Notes: generated from the sequence alone by a model not told the origin. A stretch of 64,000 nt of DNA from Flaccisagitta enflata (GCA_965153355.1 OZ231126.1:2542001-2606000), one strand, 5' to 3'; shown: positions 20,701 through 36,015, numbered from the stretch's first letter. Made by a program: numbers and translations.

Positions 20701-23700
20701 TTAATCCTCTTTACCTAATGTGGAGTGGCCAATTTAAGGACCCTTACCATTTTTATTTCATCAAAAATTGTTCATCTTCCGTTTTTTAGAAAATTATTTT
20801 TGAGAGCCTAATTTGTATATTGCAGTGGGATAAAAAAGTATGCTGATCTTCTTTGAATTAGCTTTTAAAAATTTCTGCTCTTTAAAGAATTGTTAATCTG
20901 CTTTTTCACAAGCTCTTACGTAACTTAAGCTCTGATATTTTAATTTATTTTTACAAAAATCATGATTTTCTAAAACTAACAATTGTTCCTTTTGTAACAA
21001 GATTACACAGGATTTTGCTGAATTCTGGGAAATCTGAGTAAACTTTAAGGTCAAAACAAAAACGGAAGATGACGGAATTTTGAGAAAAGGAAAATGATCA
21101 TCATCATGATTTTTTTCACTCCATATTGGGTTAGCGGGACGAGAAGAAAATCAAATTTTTTGCTATGCGAAGCACGCAAGTGTGATATTTAATACCATCA
21201 TGGCACAAGTTTTATTCGAGGTGTAATATACACTGATATACCATGCCTCTCAGTTTTTGGAAACCAAATGAATATTTTGATGCGACTCAAATGGCTTTTT
21301 TCCATGGCCGTAATTTTGCCTTAAACTTTTGGCCATAAATTGATTTGTACCATGTACTTTTGAATTTGAGCAAGAAGGTTGTTAATGGAAAGCATTGGAA
21401 ATTGTAAAAAATATTCAATTTCTTTATTGTCACTCAATTGAAACGATATTCATTCTCTATTGTTTTAAGTCGCGTGCTACGAGACTCTACACCCCGCCAT
21501 GTCGGTCCGTCGGTCGGTCGGTTGGTCGGTCGGTTGGTCGGGCGGTTGGTTGGTCGGTCCCCTTTCTACTTTTTCGGTGTTTTTGAGCTTTTTAAGCATA
21601 CAGCCCCTGCCAAGATGCCCTAGTGACCCTCTCCAGCACTGCTCCTGCCCACCCGCACGCGACTAGAGTAGCTATGTCTCCGGCCTTGTTTTTTCATTAA
21701 GGCACATCAATCGCAACCTCGACAGCAACAATAATTCGATCTCTCATTGATTTTGTTGCTCTGCATCGAAGAGAAAAATTCGTAAGCGACCAACATCCTG
21801 TAAGTCAACACTTATTAATTGTAAAGATGATCAACATCTCGTAAGTCAACACATAGTAATTGTAAAGTTAATCAATATCCTGTAAGTCAACACTTATCAA
21901 TGGTAAAGTTGATTAACATCTCGTAAGTCAACACATAGCAATTGTAAAGTTAATCAATATCCTTTAAGTCAAAATTTACCAATTGTAAAGTTCAATAACA
22001 TCCTGATCAGTGGTAAAGCTTACTGTACTTGAGGAGCTTGATTTGTGTTTGCAAGCAGTTTGTGGCGTCATTGCTTTAATGACATTATGACCTTGCCCTC
22101 AATCCGTACTTTCTGTTTTCCTCTTCACATTGCTGCTATTAAGTAGAATGAATTTCGCTCATTTCATTACCAGCAGCATCCCATCCCTTTTCCCCCCTCA
22201 CAGTTCTCCTATCAAATAGAATCATCACCCCCAAGATGCAGTTCTCTTTTTCATTCATGCCCATCTCCTTTTGTAAGTTGCGGACGAAACTTTATAAGAG
22301 GCTTCGTCCATCCGTTCGTTGGTCCGCCCATCGGTCCGTCCTTTGCATGCGCGTTGGTCCGTTGGTCTGGGGTCATCAAGTCACATTGTTCCTATCAACT
22401 GGAATCATCACCACCACCATACTTTATCATCATGTTCATGACCCTTTTCTTACAGCCTGTAACCTCCCTTCTGCCTCTCACATTGTTCCTGTCTACTGGA
22501 ATCATCACCGCCACAACACAATTTCACTTCTCATTCATTACGGTGCCCTGTTCTTTACAACCTGCAGCTTCCCTTTTGCCCCTCACATTGTTCCTGTCCA
22601 CTGGAATCATCACTGCCACAACGCAGTTCCACTTCTCATTCATTACGGTGCCCTTTACTTTACAGCCTGCAGTTTCCCTTTTGCCTCTCACATTGTTCCT
22701 ATCAATTGACATCATCACAGCCATGACACAGTTCGGTTTCTCCTACGTTTCCATCTCCCTTTCCTAACAGCCTGCAGCTTCCCTTCTGCCTATCTCATTG
22801 TTCCTGTCCACTGGAATCATCACTGCCACGACACAGTTCCGTTTCTCCTTTATTTTTATCTCCTTTTCTTTACAGCCTGCAGCTTCCCCTCTGCCTATCT
22901 CATTGTTCCTGTCAACTGAAATCATCACTGCCACAACGCAGTTTGGTTTCTCTTTCATTTCTATCTCCCTTTCCTAACAGCCTGCAGCTTCCCTTCTGCC
23001 TATCTCATTGTTCCTGTCAACTGAAATCATCACTGCCGTAACACAGTTCTGTTTCTCCTTCATTTCCATCTCCCTTTCCTTTCAGACCGCAGCTTCCCTT
23101 CTGCCTCTCACGATGTTCCTGTCTACTGGAAACATCACTGCAACAACTATATATAAACATATCCCTTCCCTAACAGCTTCTCCCTTCCCTGCAGCTTCCC
23201 TTTTGCCTCTCACATTGTTTCTCTCCACTGGAATCATCACCGCCAAGATGCAGTTCTGCTTTTCATTCATGCCCATCTCTTTTTAGTTGCGGACACGCAA
23301 CTCTATAAGAGGCTTTGTCCGTCCATTGGTTGGTCAGTCAATCAGTCCGTCCGTGGACACGAGTCGAAAAGTGAGGAAACATGCATTTCCGCCCCTGCCC
23401 ACCCGTCGGCAACTGGTGGCTGTGTATCCGGCCTTGTTTCTTACAGCCTGCAGCTTCCCCTCTGCCTTCACATTGTTCCTATCCACTGGAATTATCACTG
23501 CCATGACGCAGTTCCGTTTTTCCTTCACTTCTATCTCCCTTTCCAAACAGCCTGCAGCTCCCCTCTTGTCTCTTACATTGTTCCTGTCCACTGTAATCAT
23601 CACTGCCATAACGAGGTTCCACTTCCCATTCATTACAATGCCCTTTACTTTACAGCCTGCAGCTTCCCTTCTGCCTCTCACATTGTTTCTGTCTACTGGA

Positions 23701-26330
23701 ATCATCACTGCCACGACACAGTTCTGTTTCTTCTCTATTTTTATCTCTTTTTCTTTACAGCCTGCAGCTTCCCTTTTCCCTCTCACATTGTTTCTGTCTA
23801 CTGGAATCATCACCGCCACATCGCAGTTTCGTTTTTCCTTTATTTCCGGTCCTGACGTGTTTGAGTCTCGTTTGACAAACGCGTTTTGGATGTTCAATTT
23901 TGCTGCGTTTCTTTTCTCCGTCATTTTTGTCTGCATTCGGCGTCAAGATTCGTCGAGCTCAAAGGTAGGCAGTCAATATGTGTTAACTCAATGCGTTAAC
24001 AGTGGCAAAATAAAAAAAGAGACAAAATGTTTTTCAATGTTTCACATTCATCAAATGAGAAAAACATGGCAAAACCTATGACCATTTGAAAGCTCTTCCA
24101 AAGATCTTCAAAATGAGACCATGCTGGTTGTCATAGCTTTATTGCTTTAGAAATGACATCAGAATAAAGAGTAGATGGTCAAAAGTGAAAAAGTCACATT
24201 GAAAAAGCTGCAACTTTTTGTTAATTCATAAAAAACATGGAACAAAAATTTATTTGAACTTTTTTTTTGATGTTGTTTCAAAGATTTTTGAATTTTCTTT
24301 CATTTAAGACCAATCCCAGATTTGTAACTCAAACTGTTTAAGAGTTACAGCTTGTCAAAGTGAACTACTTCTTTTCAAAACCTTTTAAATTCAGTTGAAT
24401 CCCAAAATTGAATATGGCAATGTTTTTATTCATTCTTGTGCCATTTCTAAACGAATAAAGCTAGAATAACCAGCAATGTCTCATTTGAAAGATCTTTTGC
24501 AGATCTTTCAAACGGTCACTGATTTTTTATAGTTTAAATCTTCAGTTCAGCACAAATCAGCTAAACACGTTGTCTCTTTTTTTATTTTGCCACTGTTAGT
24601 AAAGTCGCATAGAATTAAAGAGACACTCGTTTTGACAAGTTCCATTCCCCCACTCCCATTCCCACCCCTGCACTCATCAATGGCTCCAAGGCCTTGAGTA
24701 ACTTTTCTTTTTACTAATTTGTATTTTTGAGCTTCCATACATCCCTGTAATCTTTTTCCTTTCCAGCGTCATCGATGGCGTATTTATTGCACTATCTTGC
24801 ATTCTTTTCTGTGTTCCATTTATTGCACTATCTTGCATTCTTTGCTGTATTCTTTCTATCAGTTGCGTTCATAATCTTTTTAGGTGCGACAAAGCACCTC
24901 TATAACTGGCTGTGTCCGTCGGTCGGTCGGTTGGTCGGTCTGTCTGTAACGCATTCGTTTGACGATCCACACGTCGCACCTATTGGCCTACTTGGCCTTG
25001 TTCCCTCCTAACAGGGTAGTCGGTGGCATATTTATTTCACCATCTTCCGTTATTTGCTGCGCGTTGGTTCGATCAGTTGCATTTCTCATCTTCATACTCA
25101 TAACCGGGTCATCGGTGGCGTATTTATTGTACTATCTGCCATTCATTGCTATCTGTTGGTGCTATATGTGGCATTCATAATCTGTTTTCTTCGTAACAGT
25201 GTCGTCGATGGCGTATTTTTTGCACTATGTTCCATTGTTGTCTATGTGTTGGCGCCATTTGTTGCGTCGTCGCTGCCAAACTTAAGAATCACGGATCTGT
25301 TCGATCAGTCGTCGATTTTGAAGAGAAACACGACGCAGTCAATGTTTTCCGCTTCAACCTCATTTGCTGCCTCACTCACCTCATTCTAGGAATTCTGGTT
25401 TTACCATCGAAGGTGAAGATAGTTAGTTGCGTGCACGCGATTTGATAAACCGCTAAGTTGGTTCGTTGATCACTCCATCTGTCGGTCTGTCTTTTGGTGA
25501 GTTGGTGCGTCGGTAACATTTTGCTTTTCGGCTTTCATGGGCGATTTTTACGGCGCTGCTACCGCCATGTTTCACTATTCTCATCTACCCACTTTAAAGC
25601 TAAGTCGATGTACTCAGATTTGTCATGTTCATTGGTTTCTTGTAACATTTGAGGTTAGAAGACATCTTCCAAAAACTGGAGATGATGGCATGATGCAAAA
25701 CCTGAGCCTCCACCCACCTCCTTTTCCATCATCATTTGAAACACTGAAGTCAAAAATTCCAGCTGCACAAATTCTATGTCTATGGAATATGAGGGGGGTG
25801 GCTGCACACTGCGCAGGTTGGGTACCATACTTAAGGGGGCGTAAAATGGGTCAAAAAGCAGAATAACATTTCGGATCTGAGCGCATCGAGTCAATTTGAA
25901 CCGGACTGATGTCTAATCTCCTCAGGAAATTGGCCCTCGCCTTTTTGCGCCTTTGGTGATGATCTTTATCAGAAGCATGAAAGCGATTGCAATTGGATGC
26001 TGCAAAGGCAAATGCTGCAAAAGAAAATGCTGCAGAAGAAAATGCTGCGACGAGAAATTTCGCGAGAGCTGCATTGAGATGCTGGATGGATGGGCAAAAC
26101 CGGATGGGTTGTCAGAAGAACTGACGGCTGGGGTTACAGATGGGGTAAGAGATGGGGTAACAGATGTGGAGAGAGATGGGGTGTTAGATGAGGTGGATGC
26201 GACAACGGGTGAGATGGGAGACGTCTTGGTTGATGAGATAATAGACGTGTTGGTTGATGGGGCGATCATTGAGGTGTCCGATATCAATATTGATGAGGAG
26301 AATGTGCCATTAGATATGGAAAATGGTTAA
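17759..26330 (+). CDS. XK-related-like multi-pass membrane protein (5' end missing)
   Basis: Plus-strand exons: 17759-17851, 19216-19374, 20510-20655, 23761-23964, 25200-25412 and 25926-26330 (TAA at 26328). The first three join in matching phase 2. The 23761, 25200 and 25926 exons are all phase 0. The 20510 exon ends in phase 1 at the best donor (CAAG/GTGTGA) or phase 0 if the donor is GTGATA two bases on, so this junction is uncertain. The product is about 405 residues, close to XKR8 size. Features: a membrane helix LTSFWICLGGFLQVIVLLRYF, a second helix VLLLVCAPFLMAPVLTNLFG, then SLKMAEIAGESVPQLATQWA with the ESVPQL signature of XK-related proteins and a following SSDYYRGISF. Later helices (FWMFNFAAFLFSVIFVC; FCTMFHCCLCVGAICCVVAA; LICCLTHLILGILVL) follow, then a cysteine pair cluster (CCKGKCCKRKCCRRKCC), a likely palmitoylation zone, and an acidic tail. 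XKR proteins act at the plasma membrane, some as lipid scramblases; function here is inference. An upstream exon with the start codon should exist. Confidence 0.6.
17867..18083 (+). mobile_element. Dispersed MITE family F, copy
   Basis: Ends GGCGTGTTTCTAGT and ACTAGAAACGCC are inverted. The interior has GCGTGAACACATACTCA and a GAGCGAACGAAC-rich part shared with 49249-49472. It lies 16 bases inside the intron after the 17759-17851 exon. Confidence 0.65.
18540..18613. repeat. (AAAAC)n microsatellite
   Basis: About 14 copies of AAAAC. Confidence 0.95.
18662..18702 (+). repeat. Dispersed repeat H, left part
   Basis: GCTTTCGCAAATCCGCGAAC matches 55085 onward. It is interrupted here by the MITE at 18703-19012 and continues at 19013. 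Confidence 0.65.
18703..19012 (+). mobile_element. TA-flanked MITE (CCGTATTTCC ends), copy 1
   Basis: CCGTATTTCCTGTAATTAGC at the left; the right end TTGGAAACATGG is its diverged inverse. Interior shows GCGCCCTGGGCGC and a GGGGGGCGCTAATTAG block. TA lies at 18701-18702 and 19013-19014. A related copy is at 36150-36447. Confidence 0.8.
19013..19112 (+). repeat. Dispersed repeat H, right part
   Basis: CTGTCACACTGATGTCACAC and GCATGGAACTA match 55140-55235, where the repeat is uninterrupted. Confidence 0.65.
19142..19192. repeat. (AATC)n microsatellite
   Basis: About 12 AATC units just before the XKR-like exon at 19216. Confidence 0.9.
19560..20363 (+). mobile_element. Fold-back family A element split by a family C element
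   Basis: AGTCGCGTGCTACGCGACT start and GGTC tract to 19669, then family C (19670-20249), then GCCCAAATGCTCTAGTGACC, CGCATGCAACTGGGGTAGC and a GGCCTTG end. The two halves together make a normal family A element. Confidence 0.8.
19670..20249 (+). mobile_element. Fold-back element family C, copy 2 (complete)
   Basis: Left end GGGCAGCGGCCCCGAAGGGG then CCGATGACCTATG. Inverse at 20161-20192 (ATAGGTCATCGGCCCC..GGGGCCGCTGCCC). Between them about 16 degenerate copies of a ~20-bp unit GAGGCTCAAATCCCAGCCTC. A tail of about 57 bp runs to CCGCTGACCA. Confidence 0.85.
20656..20664 (+). other. Target duplication covering a 5' splice site
   Basis: GTGTGATAT is both the first nine intron bases after the 20510-20655 exon and the left target duplication of the MITE at 20665. 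The second copy is at 21180-21188. Confidence 0.75.
20665..21179 (-). mobile_element. MITE with 9-bp target duplication, copy 2
   Basis: Same family as 13540-14042 but in the opposite orientation. TTGGGTGCTTCACATAGCAA at the left and TTGCTATGCGAAGCACGCAA at the right. Flanked by GTGTGATAT on both sides. 515 bp. Confidence 0.88.
21468..21688 (+). mobile_element. Fold-back family A element, full copy
   Basis: AGTCGCGTGCTACGAGACT start, GGTCGGTTGGTC tract, GCTCCTGCCCACCCGCACGC and a CCGGCCTTG end. Confidence 0.85.
21785..22020. repeat. ~41-bp minisatellite
   Basis: Five imperfect units containing ATCAATATCCTGTAAGTCAA and CACTTATCAATGGTAAAGTT. Confidence 0.75.
22276..22380 (+). mobile_element. 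Fold-back family B element, truncated
   Basis: AGTTGCGGACGAAACTTTAT start and GTCC tract. The 3' GGCCTTG end is missing. Confidence 0.7.
23285..23436 (+). mobile_element. Fold-back family B element in the 105-bp array
   Basis: AGTTGCGGACACGCAACT start, CTATAAGAGG, GTCC tract, CCGTCGGCAACTGG and GTATCCGGCCTTG end, inserted in a T run of an array unit. Confidence 0.85.
23999..24596. mobile_element. TA-flanked long-armed MITE (ACAGTGGC ends)
   Basis: ACAGTGGCAAAATAAAAAAA at the left and TTTTTTTATTTTGCCACTGT at the right, with further arm similarity (AAGCTCTTCCAAAGATCTTC versus its diverged inverse near 24490-24520). TA at 23997-23998 and 24597-24598. It begins 34 bases after the donor of the 23761-23964 exon. 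Confidence 0.82.
24767..25199 (+). repeat. Three extra copies of an exon-start/acceptor segment
   Basis: Copies at about 24767, 25016 and 25108 repeat the segment that precedes and begins the true exon at 25200 (GTCGTCGATGGCGTATTTTT versus GTCATCGATGGCGTATTTAT and similar). Unit about 93 bp. The first two keep an acceptor (TTTCCAG, CTCCTAACAG); the third has ATAACCGG instead. The first copy is split by the family D element at 24882-25000. Confidence 0.8.
24882..25000 (+). mobile_element. Fold-back family D element
   Basis: Variant D: AGGTGCGACAAAGCACCTCT start, GGCTGTGTCC, GTCGGTCGG tract, GTAACGCATTC, then GTCGCACCTATTGGCC and a CTTGGCCTTG end. The GGTGCGAC start pairs with GTCGCACC near the end. 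It is inserted in a T run. Confidence 0.8.
25425..25550 (+). mobile_element. Fold-back family element, truncated
   Basis: AGTTGCGTGCACGCGATTTG start, GGTC-type tract and GTAACATTTTGC. No 3' end found. Confidence 0.55.
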
Positions 26331-26383
26331 TAGTATTGAAATCATGAATCTGGTTATGGATGGAAACGTAATAGACTATTTCT

Positions 26384-26389
26384 AATAAA
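26384..26389 (+). promoter_or_regulatory. Polyadenylation signal of XKR-like gene
   Basis: AATAAA, 53 bases after the stop codon. Confidence 0.6.
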
Positions 26390-26662
26390 GCATCGAGACG
26401 AAGGAGATGCAAGGGAACTTTTTCAAGAAAGAGCGTCCTATCCTTAAGACTAGAGCAAAAACACCAAGATTAAAATAATTGGAGAGGTTGGTTATAATGA
26501 ACCTGCTGTTGATAGGATGACAAAATAATAGAAGATAAAGCTGATTGAAGATATTTGAGTTTCGAGGATTTAAATCAGTTTCACTCCTTTTATTTTGCTG
26601 AGGTTATCAATTTCAAACGGGAGCAATCGGGAATTGTGATTGTAGTCGAGTTGCCTGGATTC

Positions 26663-26665
<3 letters not shown>

Positions 26666-26728
<63 letters not shown>
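26666..26728. repeat. (GA)n microsatellite
   Basis: About 31 GA units. Confidence 0.9.
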
Positions 26729-26730
<2 letters not shown>

Positions 26731-27004
26731 TCTTATCTCTTTTAAGTATCTATCTGTAGTTATAACCAAACTGCAGAATTAAGCGTCTTTGTTTCCACAA
26801 TTTATCGACGGAGAATTGCAGAGATTCAATTTCCCTTTTTTCCACGAAAGGGAGAAATAAAAGTCCAGAGTTCTTTTCTTTACGAAGGATTTAATGTAAG
26901 TGAATCATTCCAAATTTCAATTAAACAAGAAAACATAAAATAGAAAGAAACAGTTATTACAAAAAGAAAGATTACATTTTTGTCAGCAACAATTGTTATT
27001 CTTA

Positions 27005-27181
27005 GGCGGCATTGGAATAAAGACTGAATTAAAGACGAAGGCCGCCAAACTGAGAAGGCAACGTGATTCTTACGAAAAGGAGAAAATGAGAATTGACCAG
27101 TCAGAAAGAAATTTGACTTTTAAACGGGAGAAAGAATACGTTGAGAAAACTTACGAAGGACAAATTCTTAATACAGTATGA
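27005..27181 (+). CDS. Possible coiled-coil exon of unknown gene
   Basis: After an acceptor-like TTGTTATTCTTAG (ending 27004), a plus-strand frame encodes highly charged helical sequence (KTKAAKLRRQRDSYEKEKM, REKEYVEKTYEGQILNT). It ends either at a donor ACA/GTATGA or at the TGA at 27179. The preceding gene seems to end at 26389 and the next starts at 28828, so it would be separate. No domain named. Confidence 0.35.
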   Translation, partial: GGIGIKTELKTKAAKLRRQRDSYEKEKMRIDQSERNLTFKREKEYVEKTYEGQILNTV

Positions 27182-27978
27182 ATTATCAAAAGTGCTTTTA
27201 CAGAGATACAGTTTCTTTTCTCTAAATTGCTAATTGCGTTTTTTATAAAGATGACGTTAAAAGAAGGTAGAAGCTGAATATTCTTAATCTTTTCCCTTGT
27301 CCTGCGTCATTGCATGTGCAATCGTCTATCACCAATTTCTTTCACTATCGGGCAATGGGTTGTTTCGCCATACTTGATTGATGAATATAATACAGTGTTT
27401 TTTACTTCAGTTGTCAGTTAAGAAAAAGATAATGTTTAGCTTTGAAAAGAGGTTAATGAGATATAGCGACCAAAATTTGAATAGCTACCGCAATGTGAAA
27501 TACGGATGACAAAAAATGGACAAAAAATGGAGGAATGTAGGAAAGGTAGAAGGCTGAAATGCGTTTCCTAGATTACAAATATGACTGTCATATTAGATAT
27601 GGATCGAATTTGCGTAGACAACTACAAGTCAAAAATCGTGTAATTGATTGACCAATGAATAAGGGACAAACAAGTTATGGAAGAGGGACTTCCTTGAAAT
27701 TGAAAGGTGACGGAAAAATCCGGGAATCAGTTAATAGCGAGGAGGCAACATAGGAAATGGAGATCGCAATTTAGACCGGATTTGAGATCTGAATCAAGAT
27801 CCGTGTTTTCTGAAGCACGCTAAGGTTAACTAGGATATCAACATGGCACTAAGATGCCCATCGATTGTATTAATTGTTTTAAATTATTTCATTATGATCA
27901 AACGAAAATCCATTCTTTATTGATTGACATTTTGTTTTTTTGCTTTATTTCTTTATAGTTCATTCATTCATCATTTTA
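27182..27978. other. No supported gene
   Basis: AT-rich intergenic sequence in which I see no repeat or coding signal. Confidence 0.45.
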
Positions 27979-28240
<262 letters not shown>

Positions 28241-28531
28241 CCCATTCCACCCCATAGTGGCGGAAACAAGGTCAGAAAAAAAGAAACTTCGCTATGACTT
28301 TAAAGTCAGGAAATCATTAATTCAATCGACGGTTTTTGTCAACAAGCGAAGTTAGGAATCGAAATCTTATTCCTTAAATGATCGACCCCATCATCAAAAC
28401 CTGGCTCTAAACGATTTTCCAAGACTCATACTGTCTGGGTTTTAAACTTTTCCCGCAAAGAAAAAAATGAACAAAAAATTCAAAAATCATTTTAAAGAGT
28501 TTCGCGTGTATCTATGAGGTAATGAGTGAAA

Positions 28532-28677
<146 letters not shown>

Positions 28678-28827
28678 GGTCAGACAGACGGTCAGACAGA
28701 CAGACGGTCATACAGACAGATGGTCATACAGACAGACAGACAAGAAAACCGAAATGGATCATCATTAATGTCATGTCTTTTTTTGACAAAATCCTTTTTC
28801 TGATCAATTTAGTAAAAAACGGTCAAA

Positions 28828-33002
<4,175 letters not shown>

Positions 33003-35740
33003 TAGGGGTTGGGGCTTTTATATATCGTGATCATGATTTCTTTGACTATATATCGTGATTATGACTTCATGGACTATATTGATTTAAAAAATTGCTCATC
33101 AATTGTAGTGTAGTTTAATTCGACGATTGTTGTGGCAAAATCCACGTTGAACCTTATTAAATCCGTATTCATACTAGTCCACTGTCAAAAATGTAGTCAT
33201 ACTCATAAGAAGTTCTCTATCAAAAGCATATGGTTCAAAATTAGGTATACACTACCTAGAAAAAAAAAGTTTGGAGACCCCTTTTAACAATGATATGTGT
33301 GCTTCTGAGACACTTAAACGATTTGAAAAAAAAAATTTATCTTTGAAAAAAATATCTACAAAATGAAAGCAATCTGACATTTGTAGCTCAAAGCATTAAG
33401 AAATGGCAAGCAAAAGAGGAAAATGGTCATTCTGAAAATTGTTCAAAAGTATCAGAAAAGGAAATGCAATATTTTGGGGGTACCTTCAACTGAAGATATG
33501 ACACAATGAAAATTATTGTGACACTTCAGTTTCGCCAAGAGCAAAAAAATCACCATGTTTTTTATCAAAAACAAATAATTCACCTAATAATATATGTCAC
33601 TTTGGGTAGTTAACAGAGAAAATTAATGCAAAATATCATCAGAAAAAAAAATAGTGGTTTTTCTTTTAAAAATGACTAATTTCATAAATTTCCCAAATAA
33701 ATATCTAAAAATTCATAAACAGACATCAAAAATTGTCTTATAGTAATGAAAATTGACATGCAGGTGGTTTGTTGCTTCATTTAACTACCATAAAAATTTC
33801 ATGACTTTTCTTCACCAGGAAGTGCCTCATTTAAAACTCTTAACAAAAAACATCCTTTTTTTCATATTTCTGTTGAATCTGACATAGGTGCACCCTAAAT
33901 AACAAATTTGCATAGAAATTAAAAAAATGAAAAAACCAAAAACATCAGACCTTAGTAAATTACATTATCTCGGGTCTGATGTTTTTAAAAATGCAAAATA
34001 TTCATCTGTGTTCAAGATTTGTTATTTACGGGATGAAAAATGTTTTTTTTCAAAAACTTCAAATTTTGCAATTTGGAATAGAAAAACTCACAAAATTGAT
34101 ACTTAAAATCCACAGATTGTTACAAAATTTGAAATGCTTAAGGTTAAATGCTTCCTTTGACTACCATTCAAATTTCATGACTTTACTTCAATGGGAAGTA
34201 CCCCAAATGAATTTTTCAAAATAAAATATCCTATTTTTTGAAATTCAATTGTCAGCTGACATTTTTTAAAAGGTACTTGACAAAGACATCCAAAATGCTT
34301 AAAATCATATGGCAAAAAAGTTTTATACTGGTGTCAGATAGATATGAACAGCCTCTCAAAAAAAATTTGACCATATTATACAAACTGTGTCAGTAATTAT
34401 ACAGTAAAGATACCTCATTAAAATAACTCTTACTCTTCTCTAAGATTTTGCTTGAAAATTTTGCCAATTTAAGATCATTTTACTGTGCAAAGCATGCAAT
34501 TTGAAGAGTGATTCTTTGAATTAGTATGAATGGGCTCACATAGCACATGTCAAAACAGATTTTTGGTCAAAAATGGATAATTTTATGGAAAAAATGGTGT
34601 AAAAAAACTGATGGAACAAGAGTGTCAAGATATGGTTCATGATGTCTTATTGTGTATGTAACTTTCGACTTATTTCTTTAAACACCTTCTCATTTGAAGA
34701 ATTTCGACTACACTCTTTTCAGTTTTTAAGGACCAGTAAAATTTTTCTGAGCCTGGGACGTCCTTGAATTTTTGCAAATTTAAGGCTGAAATGTTCATAG
34801 CGTGTCCTTACTATTTTTCTATGATTTTCTTTTGATTAACTATACGGATTAAAAAAACTTACTACCTTGGAAAAAAGTTTGACAACACTTTTGGTTGACA
34901 GTGTGTTTTCTCCCTTTTATGCGCAAAACTCATGTACCTGATTGTTTTTGGTTATTTTTGTATTCATACTAACCAAAACAAAAGAGAAAAACAATCCTCA
35001 ATACAATAAAAGGACCGCGAGTTAGGTTTGTTCATTACAACTCCGAGGACTTAAGAGGTGGGTTTTGGAAAAACAGAAGATTTTGATCATTTGGGCTTAA
35101 AATTGAGCTACTGCTTTTTGAAAATTTGTCTAAAAATCCATGAGAATATACAATTACAGTTCAAGTGCTGACCAGTAGTGTAATCTGCATGTTCCCAGCA
35201 TTTCTTGGTAAAATTTGAGAGCGTTTCAAAGATCAAAGGGTTGAAGAGAGAAAAAATCCTACTTTTTCGCCATTTTTGAAAGTATATGATCAACTTTAAA
35301 CTAATGGCATTTCTAAACGGTTTGATACACAGAAACGTGATTGGACTTAGATTGCAGCTTTTTTTGACGTACATTAAAATGCTTATAAATTTTGTTTACT
35401 TATTTAAACGAGAAGTTGAGATATCTCTCTTTAAGGATGTTGCCAAACTTATTTCCTTGATAGTATGTTCAGTATGAGTAAATACAAATTAGATATGATA
35501 GTTACTACTTTAAAAAAAAGAAAATTTGTCATTAAACAAAAAATGTTATTTTTCAATAGATAAAATATTTTCTTTTTGAATCTGCGTAAAAACAATACAA
35601 GAAATGAATGAAATTTTTTTTTTACAAATCTGAGGCTGAGCTTTGTCCTTAATTTTTGGCAAAATTTCTGCTTCATGTCCTTATAAACTTTGTCCTTACT
35701 TAATGAAAACAGTGTAACAAAGGACCATAGGTATAACTTC
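33003..35740. other. AT-rich region without a supported gene
   Basis: A possible polyadenylation signal ATTAAA (33156-33161) for the upstream gene. The rest is low-complexity AT-rich sequence with a few internal near-repeats (AAATTTCATGACTTTACTTC at about 34174 resembles 33797). Open frames are short and unsupported. Confidence 0.5.
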
Positions 35741-35749
35741 AGTCGTTTT

Positions 35750-35933
35750 CATGAATAGGCTATGCATTCACATATGGGAAAATTTCTCCTCCTTCTCTTC
35801 CATTCCTTCCGCTGGGATTCAAATCCCAGCCTCAAGGCCCAAATCCCAGTCACATGGCCCAAATCTCAGTCCCAAGGCCCATATCCCAGCTACAAGGCCC
35901 AAATTTCTTAGGTCATCGGCTTTTCTGGGCCCC

Positions 35934-35935
<2 letters not shown>
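35750..35935 (+). mobile_element. Fold-back element family C, partial copy 3
   Basis: CATATGGGAAAATTTCTCC, then about five units of a CAAATCCCAGCCTCAAGGCC minisatellite, then TAGGTCATCGGC..GGGCCCCC. The left GGCAGCGG end is missing, and a GA microsatellite replaces the right part. Confidence 0.6.

Positions 35936-36015
<80 letters not shown>
35936..36015. repeat. (GA)n microsatellite
   Basis: About 39 GA units abutting the family C fragment. Confidence 0.9.

Larger units (their letters stand above)
22190..23840 (+). repeat. ~105-bp tandem array crossing a 3' splice site
   Basis: Fourteen imperfect units, with the ATCATCAC block near 22219, 22400, 22499, 22604, 22709, 22814, 22919, 23024, 23129, 23232, 23490, 23595, 23700 and 23805. 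Each unit has a pyrimidine tract ending TTTCCTAACAG or CTTTACAG, then CCTGCAGCTTCCCTTCTGCC. The last unit forms the acceptor and first third of the 23761-23964 exon. Many units are open in the same frame (105 = 35 codons), but TCC-TAA-CAG in several gives stops. Two family B elements are inserted at the same point of the unit. Confidence 0.85.

Noticed and set aside
22524-23936. Minus-strand frames with repeated VMIPVDRNNVRGKREAAGC
   Set aside because: They are the reverse reading of the 105-bp array. The plus strand has the pyrimidine tracts, acceptors and link to a membrane-helix exon, so the minus reading is taken as a shadow.
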